A stretch of DNA of 34,435 bases from Bacteroidota bacterium (GTDB lineage: Bacteria; Bacteroidota; Bacteroidia; JABDFU01), in contig JACPDY010000019.1 of NCBI GenBank assembly GCA_016183775.1, positions 1-34,435 on the forward strand, given 5' to 3'. The notes under the pieces are model-generated. The model was given only the letters and a program-made list of their open reading frames with translations. It was not told the DNA's origin and searched no databases. Position numbers and translations under genes: made by a program. Each line of letters starts with the position of its first letter. Positions within the stretch are counted from its first letter, which is position 1. Below, piece after piece: positions 1-8,200 of the stretch.

Positions 1-142
1 GGTTGTCAGTAATCAATATGTGGTTGCCTGAAATAGCTTTTTGGTTTACCACAACTGACAACCAACAACTAAATCACGGCGTGCTCAAATTCACATTCAC
101 ACTACACCCATTTTTTATTAAGGGATGACATCGCTTCGAAGC
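1..142. repeat. 142-bp direct repeat, left copy
   Basis: Every base of 1-142 matches 5111-5252; identity stops at 143 (g here, c at 5253). The repeat probably extends left of the window, because the right copy is preceded by more of the same stem-loop sequence. It holds a tail-to-tail spacer (1-73), a remnant of the 3' end of an exported-protein gene (74-115) and the start of a palindrome (from 114). The two copies lie in the same orientation, 5110 bp apart, and bracket the first exported/helical gene pair. A mis-assembly at the window edge is an alternative explanation. Confidence 0.95.
74..115 (-). pseudogene. 3'-end remnant of an SBBP/SprB exported-protein gene
   Basis: Read on the minus strand this gives K-N-G-C-S-V-N-V-N-L-S-T-P-stop, exactly the C-terminus of the exported gene at the right edge of the window (33111) and close to the ends of the others. 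Here nothing coding leads into it: a palindrome follows directly, then the intact end of the next exported gene. It is therefore a detached 14-codon tail. The same remnant lies at 5184-5225, out of frame with the gene that runs into it. Confidence 0.8.
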
Positions 143-161
143 GATGTCATCCCTTAATAAA
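114..161. repeat. Perfect 48-bp palindrome
   Basis: The left arm 114-137 and right arm 138-161 are exact reverse complements, with no spacer, centred on TTC|GAA. It sits 9 bp beyond the stop codon of the first exported gene (stop at 171-173, minus strand). It could act as a strong bidirectional terminator or be a REP/MITE-like element. The left half plus five bases past the centre recurs at 5224-5252 with no right arm. A fold-back assembly error can also produce perfect palindromes, so biological reality is not certain. Confidence 0.85.
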
Positions 162-170
162 CCGGCAAAA

Positions 171-3100
171 TCATGGAGCGGTAAGGTTAATATTCATACT
201 GCATCCGTTTTTATCTGTAACCTTTACTATATAGTTACCAGGACAAAGTTGATTTTTATACCTGGTCACATATCCATCCGGCCAGGAGTAGGAGTAAGGA
301 CTTGTTCCTCCCGAAGCCGTTACCATCAGCCATTCTTTGCAACCGCACGCTACACAGTTAGCAGTACCTTTTGCAAATTGCCCTGATAGTGGAGGTGGTG
401 AAGTAAATGTCGCTGTTGATGTCGCTGTACAACCCTTGTTATCTGTTACAGTAACAGTATAAGTTCCTGCCGATAAACCTGAAACCTGGAACCCTGAACC
501 CTGAATCACACCACTCCAGTTATACATAAAAGCGGGACTGCCTCCCCCGGCTATTGCTGTTGCTGTTCCGTCATTACTTCCGTTACAGGATAAATTTGTT
601 GCGCTTATTGTTACTGTAACCGCAGGGTTAATTGTAATCGCGGTGGTTGAAGAAGCTGTCGCCCCGGTGTTATCTGTTATTGTAACTGTATAGGTTGTTG
701 ATGAAACAGGACATGGACTTATAGTTTGTGTTGTTTCGTTATTGCTCCATGTATATGTGTATGGGCCGGTGCCATTGCTTGCAGCAGCTGTTATGGTAGC
801 GCAGGTATTCGGGCAAATATCCGCCCCTGTCGCTGTAACTGTAATTCCTCCGCAAGGTGTGCCCGTGATCACAAATGTTGCAGTTCTTACCTGATTGCAA
901 TTACTTGTTGTTGTTACCGTGTAGGTCCCGGGACAAAGGCCGGTAATCGTATTAGAAGCTATTGTACTTAATGTTGAACTGCCATTGCTCCATGCATAAC
1001 TGTAGTCGGGCTCGCCGCAGGTTAAACTAATTGTTGCGGTGCCATTACACGGACTGCAGGAGGTTGCATTAACCTGAGATTGAGTATAAGCAGGTGTGAT
1101 AGGAATAAACTTCATTATGAAAGCATCGTGTATACCTGCGAAACCGCTTTGGTAGTATGCTCCGGCTGAATTCAATAATCCATTCGATGTCATTGTCTGC
1201 CATTCGCCAACAGCAAATAAATTATTATTCGCATCTGTTGTAACCGATGATCCAAAATCAATTCCAAAAGTTCCGGAAGTTCCGTTGTAGGTTGCCCATA
1301 GTCGGACGCCATTATTATTGAATTTCAAAATAAATACATCATCCTGCCCGCCCCCTCCGTAACCGGCCAAATACCCACCGCAGCCCGGATTCAGCGTTGG
1401 GAAATCCGTAGATTTAGTGCGACCTGTTACATAAACATTTCCGCAATTATCTACACATATTGCGGGTCCGTTGTATGTTGCGAATGGTTGGTCATCACTA
1501 CTTCCTCCGTAATAACTGCTCCATAAAAGAGCGTTGTTCGTTCCGCTGAATTTGGCTATGTAGGCATCACCAATAAATCCGGTACCGCCATTATATGTAT
1601 TATCGTAATACGCGCCTCCACCCGGATCTAAAGTAGGGAAGGAGGTATCAGTTGTTTTACCGGTGACAAAAATATTTCCACCGGCATCTACAGCGAGATG
1701 ATGCAGTACGCTAAAGCCAGGCCCTCCGAAATTTGTGGCCCAGGTAGATGCACAGGTCGTACTATTGAATTTTAGAATGAATGAATTTGATATTGTTTGA
1801 AAATACGCTCCACCTCCGGGGTTAAGAGTAGGAAAGGTTGGATTGCCGCCTGATCCTCCTACAAAAACATTTCCAAAAGCATCGCAGGCAATTGAATGCG
1901 CCTGGTCAAAACCGCTGCCTCCGTAGTAAGTTGCCCATACGCGTGCACCGTTAATATCAAATTTGAGTATAAATGCATCAATAGTGCCGTTTAATGCTGA
2001 CTGGTTGTATGCTCCCGCAAAGTTAAGGGTCGGGAAATTGGCTGAGTATGTTCTTCCGGCAATGAAAAGATTTCCGGCGGTATCAAATACTATACCGGTA
2101 CCATCGTCCAAAGCGCTTCCTCCATAGTATGTTGCCCATAAACGTGTTCCGCCATTAGAAAACTTAAGGATATAGGCATCGGCTGCTCCGCCTGTCGCGG
2201 CCTGATTGTATGCTCCGGCTTTGTTTAAGACCGGGAAATTGGTCGATTGAGAATACCCGGTTACAAAAATGTTCCCTGTTACGTCAACGGCAATTGAATT
2301 TGCTTCTTCATAGGAACTGCCTCCGTAATAGGTAGCCCATAAGCGAACGCCGTTGTTATCAAATTTTACAATCTGAATATCATGATCACCGTTGTTAGCG
2401 CCGGAGTAATAATTTCCAGTGGACGGGTTATAAACAGGAAAATTGGTTGATTTGGAATATCCACAGGCAAAAACATTTCCGGCGTTATCGGTTTTCACGC
2501 TTAAAAAGCCGTCATAACTATTCCCGCCGTAGTATGTTCCCCATACCAGCTGCGGGTCGATTATCAATGACTCTCCTATATTATAATTGTCAATAGCGAA
2601 ATGAATACGCGTTTCATAACCGTCTAGATTATTTCTTCTATCAGGACTTTTTACAAAATGCGTCGCTATTTCTTTGTCCTGCTGATAGCTTACAGGTGAT
2701 CTTTCGGTTAATGTGCCTGTGTTAGTCTTAATTTCTACTTCTCCGTTTCTGTTTAATCGTAAAGGCTCGGGAGAAGAATAGATCAATTCTATTTTTTTTA
2801 TATCCGCTCCGGGATGAACTATAAAATCATATTTTAAGCCTTTAGGGTCTGAATTATAAAGTACCCAATCAATGTCCGGGTAAATCTCCTTAATGATTAT
2901 TTTTTCAAAGCTGTGTATATCGGTAATTCCATCAGGGCAGTGACCTGAAAAATATTGTACGAAATCTGTACTCCGCCCTTCTTTTATAATATTTTCCCTC
3001 TTAATGGAAGCGCCATTTAAGGTCATGTCGATCCGATCCCATTTCATCTTCCTGTTTTCTTCGTCAGCTTCATCTTCTCCTTCTTCCATTTTCAGAAACA

Positions 3101-3356
3101 TATACGTAATTCCTTTTTCGGTTATATATATTTCCAAAGAAGGAGCATCTACTTTGAACAATACAAATGGTACAGTTTTTCCCTCCATATCAGTCAATTG
3201 CCCTTTGTTTTCAGTGAACCGGACCGGTTTATCGGTTATGTATTGACGGGTATCATTAGAAATTACAGAACCGACAGTTTTATGATCTCCATTGGCAACC
3301 ACATTTCCAATGACAGGCACAACTAATGCAATGGCTAAAATACGGTTCAAGAACAT
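171..3356 (-). CDS. Exported SBBP propeller / SprB-repeat protein 1
   Basis: This 1061-residue protein starts with a hydrophobic signal peptide (about residues 1-22, no lipobox). Next comes a DUF7948-like domain (about 45-267) with the typical FTENKGQ, 'GITYMF' and 'HPGAD' motifs, ending at IDPQLVW. I count seven blades opening with W-x-T-Y-Y-G-G-like strands (about 268-750), which is one complete SBBP propeller. SprB-type repeats (about 755-985) follow, with the pattern CNGSNDGTAT...GTYTVTVTDNKGC. The final 73 residues form the module shared by the whole family: LSGQF, then C-x2-C-G-C-KEW, PYSYSWPDGY, QLCPG and KNGCS, ending LTAP. There is no classical T9SS type A tail. It is divergent from the helical gene at 3562. 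Export is well supported; a role in adhesion or gliding-type surface structures is inference. Confidence 0.9.
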   Translation of the reverse strand: MFLNRILAIALVVPVIGNVVANGDHKTVGSVISNDTRQYITDKPVRFTENKGQLTDMEGKTVPFVLFKVDAPSLEIYITEKGITYMFLKMEEGEDEADEENRKMKWDRIDMTLNGASIKRENIIKEGRSTDFVQYFSGHCPDGITDIHSFEKIIIKEIYPDIDWVLYNSDPKGLKYDFIVHPGADIKKIELIYSSPEPLRLNRNGEVEIKTNTGTLTERSPVSYQQDKEIATHFVKSPDRRNNLDGYETRIHFAIDNYNIGESLIIDPQLVWGTYYGGNSYDGFLSVKTDNAGNVFACGYSKSTNFPVYNPSTGNYYSGANNGDHDIQIVKFDNNGVRLWATYYGGSSYEEANSIAVDVTGNIFVTGYSQSTNFPVLNKAGAYNQAATGGAADAYILKFSNGGTRLWATYYGGSALDDGTGIVFDTAGNLFIAGRTYSANFPTLNFAGAYNQSALNGTIDAFILKFDINGARVWATYYGGSGFDQAHSIACDAFGNVFVGGSGGNPTFPTLNPGGGAYFQTISNSFILKFNSTTCASTWATNFGGPGFSVLHHLAVDAGGNIFVTGKTTDTSFPTLDPGGGAYYDNTYNGGTGFIGDAYIAKFSGTNNALLWSSYYGGSSDDQPFATYNGPAICVDNCGNVYVTGRTKSTDFPTLNPGCGGYLAGYGGGGQDDVFILKFNNNGVRLWATYNGTSGTFGIDFGSSVTTDANNNLFAVGEWQTMTSNGLLNSAGAYYQSGFAGIHDAFIMKFIPITPAYTQSQVNATSCSPCNGTATISLTCGEPDYSYAWSNGSSTLSTIASNTITGLCPGTYTVTTTSNCNQVRTATFVITGTPCGGITVTATGADICPNTCATITAAASNGTGPYTYTWSNNETTQTISPCPVSSTTYTVTITDNTGATASSTTAITINPAVTVTISATNLSCNGSNDGTATAIAGGGSPAFMYNWSGVIQGSGFQVSGLSAGTYTVTVTDNKGCTATSTATFTSPPPLSGQFAKGTANCVACGCKEWLMVTASGGTSPYSYSWPDGYVTRYKNQLCPGNYIVKVTDKNGCSMNINLTAP

Positions 3357-3373
3357 GCTTGTGTTTATTTATA

Positions 3374-3406
3374 GCAAGTTACGTATAAAACCAAACAGCT
3401 TCCAAA
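3374..3406 (-). promoter_or_regulatory. Candidate promoter of exported gene 1
   Basis: On the minus strand TTTG (3403-3406) is followed after 21 bases by TAACTTGC (3374-3381), 17 bp before the ATG. This resembles the Bacteroidota consensus TTTG / TAnnTTTG. The same octamer with TTTG 20 bases upstream lies ahead of exported gene 5 (31357-31388), which strengthens the call. No transcription start is known. Confidence 0.5.
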
Positions 3407-3561
3407 CCAATTGAGGAGCGATTATTTCCTGTTCAGTATGTTTATGCACTTATAAAAATTTATGCTAATTTAGAACGGACAGATATGTTTTTGGGTTATC
3501 CAGATCCGGATTTTATTTCACATTGTTTTACATCAACTGATTTTTAATAGCTCCTATTCAA

Positions 3562-5082
3562 TTGAAACCGACAAACGACCTGTTCCTGCTTATAAAATCC
3601 CTTCATAAGAACGAGAAGCGGTATTTTAAACTATTCGCCTCATTTTATGAAAAGGATAAACAATACCTGAAGCTGTTTGATAAGATCAGCGCGATGGATG
3701 AATACGATGAAGGTTCATTGAAGAAGCAATTTCAATCCGGAGAATTTGCCCTGGCCAAGCACCGCTTGTATAAGATAATATTAAAAAGCCTGGTTGCATA
3801 TAATGATACGGATGATAACAATGACCTGAATCTGGAATTATATAAAGCCGGTATTCTGAAAAAAAAGCGATTGGATAATGAGTTTTTTAAGAGAATGACT
3901 GTTTTAAAAGAACGGGCTTTGAGTTTGGATAAATATGAAGCTGCTGCATATATTATATCAATTGAAAAAAACATAGCACTTGGTAAAGTAATTTATAAGG
4001 AATCATTTAAGGGGGTAACGGATTTTTTCGGAAACCTTTATACCGTCATTGACAGAAGCAAAGAGTTGAATAAATATCATGAGTTGTATTGGAGGGTTTC
4101 GATTGCGAATAATACCAATGACAAAATAAAAACAAAAAAAGTTTTTGATAACATCATTACTTCTGAATACCTGCAGGATGAATCAAAAGCTACGACCTTC
4201 AGGATGAAGATCTTTTTTCACAACACCTGGTCTGTTTATTACGATCACCTTGGAGATACGACAAATTCGTATAAAGAGATCATTAAACTGAAAGCATTAT
4301 TTGAAAAGCATCCCGCGATCATGGATGACAACCCAAATGAATACATGACCGTATTGTATAATTTATTCGAAAAGGCCATCACGCTTAAGCGATATAAAGA
4401 ATCGCGGCTTATAATAAATGATATCAACAAAGTGCCGACGTATGAAGATGAATCGGGGCTGTACAGAGAGTCTTTATCTCTCGCATGCACCTTAAAGTTG
4501 TATGCAAAAGTATTGCCTGAAAGATCAGAGACGTTTATTGATGATATTGTTTTGCGTAATGATATCCGTAAAAAATTATCAGGCATCCGTTCTCCTTTGC
4601 TGAGGATAGTAATTATGTTTCGTATTGCATACCTGTTATTTGTTTTCCGAAAGTACAGGCCGGCTACAAGCTGGTGCAACAGGATCATTGCTGAATTCGA
4701 CAACTATGAAGTGTTTGGTGAACTTACTGTAATGGTAAACATAATGCAGTGCCTGATTGGCTTTGATACGGGAGATCATGCCATTGTTGAAAGTATTATC
4801 CGTTCATTGTCCCGCCGAAAAAAATATTTAACCCAGAGAGAGAATAAAAAATATTTATTGTTAATTATTTCCTCTTTTGAAAAGCTGAATAAAGATCAAA
4901 CTAGAGAAAGATACAATCGTGAGTTATCTGTTCTCAAAGATAAACTCGAACACTTTGATAACTCAACGGATGAAATTATATTTGATTTTGTTGATGTTAT
5001 TTCATGGATAGAAAGCAAAACAGAGGATCGTCCTGTTGCTGAAATAATCCGAAAGAAAGCGGGTCACGTCAGGGCGCAGTAA
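3562..5082 (+). CDS. Cytoplasmic all-helical protein 1, unknown function
   Basis: I recognise this as a family found five times here but know no function for it. The 506-residue protein has no signal peptide or membrane segment and reads as helical throughout, like TPR-type repeats. Residues 5-25 carry the N-terminal signature NDLFLLIKSL..EKRYFKL, followed by YLKLFDKI, YDE and LYKIILKSL (to about residue 75). The C-terminus has the second family signature, VISWIESKTEDRPVAEII. Translation appears to start at TTG: this start matches the N-termini of the paralogues, and the next in-frame ATG is far inside the conserved region. It is divergent from exported gene 1 across 205 bp. A role as regulator or chaperone of that neighbour is inference only. 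Confidence 0.85.
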   Translation: MKPTNDLFLLIKSLHKNEKRYFKLFASFYEKDKQYLKLFDKISAMDEYDEGSLKKQFQSGEFALAKHRLYKIILKSLVAYNDTDDNNDLNLELYKAGILKKKRLDNEFFKRMTVLKERALSLDKYEAAAYIISIEKNIALGKVIYKESFKGVTDFFGNLYTVIDRSKELNKYHELYWRVSIANNTNDKIKTKKVFDNIITSEYLQDESKATTFRMKIFFHNTWSVYYDHLGDTTNSYKEIIKLKALFEKHPAIMDDNPNEYMTVLYNLFEKAITLKRYKESRLIINDINKVPTYEDESGLYRESLSLACTLKLYAKVLPERSETFIDDIVLRNDIRKKLSGIRSPLLRIVIMFRIAYLLFVFRKYRPATSWCNRIIAEFDNYEVFGELTVMVNIMQCLIGFDTGDHAIVESIIRSLSRRKKYLTQRENKKYLLLIISSFEKLNKDQTRERYNRELSVLKDKLEHFDNSTDEIIFDFVDVISWIESKTEDRPVAEIIRKKAGHVRAQ

Positions 5083-5104
5083 GGCAAATGGTTAATAGTT
5101 GAGG

Positions 5105-5179
5105 GTTGTTGGTTGTCAGTAATCAATATGTGGTTGCCTGAAATAGCTTTTTGGTTTACCACAACTGACAACCAACAAC
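5105..5179. terminator. Stem-loop between convergent genes
   Basis: The arms 5105-5120 and 5164-5179 are perfect 16-base reverse complements around a 43-base loop, which holds a smaller TGTGGT/ACCACA pair. The element lies between the stop of the helical gene (5082) and the end of exported gene 2, so it could stop transcription from both sides. There is no clear T-run, so a plain repeat is possible. Part of the same structure is at 1-63. Confidence 0.4.
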
Positions 5180-5252
5180 TAAATCACGGCGTGCTCAAAT
5201 TCACATTCACACTACACCCATTTTTTATTAAGGGATGACATCGCTTCGAAGC
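5111..5252. repeat. 142-bp direct repeat, right copy
   Basis: Identical to 1-142. Here the repeat runs straight into the coding sequence of exported gene 2. It includes that gene's apparent original last 14 codons (5184-5225, now out of frame) and half of the palindrome (5224-5252). The two direct copies could recombine to delete or duplicate the first cassette. Confidence 0.95.
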
Positions 5253-8200
5253 CCGGGCAGAGCTGATTTTTGTACCCGTTTACATAACCATCGGGCCAGG
5301 AGTAGGAGTAAGGGCGTGTACCGCCAGAGCCGTTTATCATCAACCATTCCTTGCAGCCGCAGCCTGCGCAATTGGCCGTGCCTTTTGCAAATTGTCCGGA
5401 CAAGGCGGGTGGAGCAGCTATTGTAACAGATGAAGTTCCTGTACAACCTTTGTTATCTGTTACAGTAACCGAATAGGTTCCAGCGCTTAAGCCGGAAACC
5501 TGGAACCCGGAACCCGGAGCTACATTACTCCAGTTATAGGTGAAAGGCGAAGTACCGCTGCTTCCGCTTGCCTGCGCCGATCCGTCATTGCTTCCGTTAC
5601 AGGTTAAATTTGTTGCATTGACTGTTACAGTAACCACAGGATTAATTGTCACAATTGCAGTTGAAGTGGCTGTAGCTCCTGTATTATCAGTTATAGTAAC
5701 AGTATATGTTGTTGTAGCTGCAGGACAAGGATTAATATTTTGGGTTGTGCCGCCTGTGCTCCATAAATAGGTATATGGTCCGGTGCCACCCACAGTGCTT
5801 GATGTAACTGTGCCGCATGATCCGGGGCAAACTGAGTTGCCCGTGGCAGTTACTGAAGGGCCTGTGCAATTTATGACAGTTATTGTACTTTTTATTGAGG
5901 TGTTACAGGTGCCGTCATTTACACTATGAGTTACAGTATAGGTTCCAACGGTTAGAAAGGCATACGAAAAATTTGTTGTCGTACCGCTTACATTGGCCGG
6001 TGTTATATTGGAAATGAGCCAATTGTAGGTTATTCCGGTGCCCGGTGGTGTACCTGTATTGGTAAAGTTTACATTACTTCCGATACAAACGGTTCCGTTA
6101 GGGGATTGTGTAAATGATGGATCTACAGGGCTTGTTGAGGGAGCGATGGTAGCTGTTGATGTTTGGGTACATCCATTGGCTCCCGTTACTGTTACTGTAT
6201 ATGTATCTGCACTCAAACAACAGCTGTAAGTGCTTTTGGTTCCATTAGACCAGGAATAGGTATATGGGCCTGTGGAACCATTTGCACTTGCTGTTGCACT
6301 GCCATTTGCATTATTACAGCTTGTGCCTGTTGAGCTTACGCTGACGGGAATTTGGGGTGGTTGAGATATGTTTACAGCTACTATTGACGTACAACTACCG
6401 GCATCTGTTATTGTGGCCGTGTATGTACCCGCACCGAGTCCAGTAGCAGTTGAGGTCGTGCTTCCGTTTGACCATGAATAGGTATATGGTGAGGTTCCGC
6501 TCAAAACTGAAATTGTTGCAGATCCATTGTTTGCGCCATAACAAAGCAGATTTGTTTTTGTTACGGATGTTGTTAATGCTCCGGTTGAGGTAACCGTAAC
6601 AACAGCGGTATCCTTATTGCAATTTACATCTGTAACAATTACACTATAGGTTCCGGCTGCAAGACCCGAGATAGAAGGGGTGGTTTGACCTCCGGGTATC
6701 CAATAATAGCTGTAGGAAGACATTCCACCGGAAATACTGGCTGTGGCAGTGCCAATATTACCATTGGTACAATTACCTGTTGGGGTTGCAGTTGCCGTTA
6801 CATCTAATGGGTCAAGTGTGCATGCAGATAAATTAACCGATGCAAGGAACCCATTTCCGCATGCAAGTATTTCTCCGAAATTTCCAAGGCATATATCATA
6901 AATGGCAGCCGAAGTTGCCGCGGATGCCAGGAAAGTAAGGTTGGGATCGTATTTGTAGACTGCATTTTGAGATGATACGTATACATTTCCGCATGTATCA
7001 GTTACGATCCCTGAATTACCGCTTGCGCTTGTAATTGCAGTTCCCCCCGGAATTGTAACTGTATTTATTAATGCACCATTGGTAATATTTCTTTTTTGCA
7101 GAATTGCACCATTGCTGACAAAGAGAAATTGCTTGCTGGCAGCAATTAAATGAAGGGAAACAGGATATGCCACATTTGTATATGATCCTGACCAATAAGT
7201 AATATTAAAACCACCGGAAGTGTTCCATAAATTACCCCAGCCGGGCCCGAACGCTCTTATTCTTGCTGTATTTCCTTGCTCGGCAGTAACACCATAATAA
7301 TTTCCATTTGGAGCTCTGATACAATCTCTCATATCCTCACTTGTTTGACCGATTATTGGATAACCACCAACCGAATATTGATAAACACCGGTTAATGGAT
7401 TAAAAATTTGTTCCGGAGCACCATTGTATCCTGTTGCATACAAAATGGTATTATCACAATCAAACAATATGCGGTAAGGCTCATCATTTCGTATGCCCGA
7501 GCTTGACCATATTAGAGCACCTGCCGAACTCACTTTAAAGAACGGGCTTCCGCATAAGCCACCGCCCGAAATATATACATCACCTTTCTGATCAATTTTC
7601 AGATCATCACCGTAGCAGCCTCTCCAATCATAACCACATGTTGGAGTAGGTACATATGTCCAGATCAAAGCTCCTGCGGAAGAGAATTTTTTCACTCTGA
7701 AGAAATTACCAAGGCCACCTCCGGTACCGCCTAAAATATATACATTACCGGCCTTATCCTTTTCTACTTCCAACGCTTTATTTGGTCCGGGTAAAGCAAC
7801 TCCGGTTGTCCATGGATCAATGATAACGGTGTTTTTTTTATTATAATTATTAAGTTTAAAAGTGACAATATTGTTTTCTGTTTCAAAGTCAGAGCCAATA
7901 ACGGACATATCCGAATGGTAAAAGGTAAACGGCGCATGATCAATGATGTCACCAATTGAAGTACTCAGGTGGATATTTCCGCTTTTATCTTTATAAATTT
8001 TTTCAGCACCTGTGTATTTCATTTGGATTTTTGAGGCATCAGCTCCGGGATGAAGAGTCAATGAATATTTCAAGCCTTCCTTTTTGTGGAAAATATATTC
8101 CAGATCAATACCAGGGTAAAGATTTTTATAAATTATTTTTTTAAATGCGGATGCTTTGTATGATTTTTTCTCATCTCCATATGTATAGTACTCCGGAACA

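Noticed and set aside
171-3356. Classical T9SS type A tail on the exported SBBP proteins
   Set aside because: The ends lack the PNP / GxYFIK-type pattern seen in the three genes at 19248-24755; they end in the distinct Cys-containing module instead.
4245-4703. 152-codon minus-strand frame
   Set aside because: It lies antisense within helical gene 1, has no recognisable domain, and the plus frame is conserved in four paralogues.
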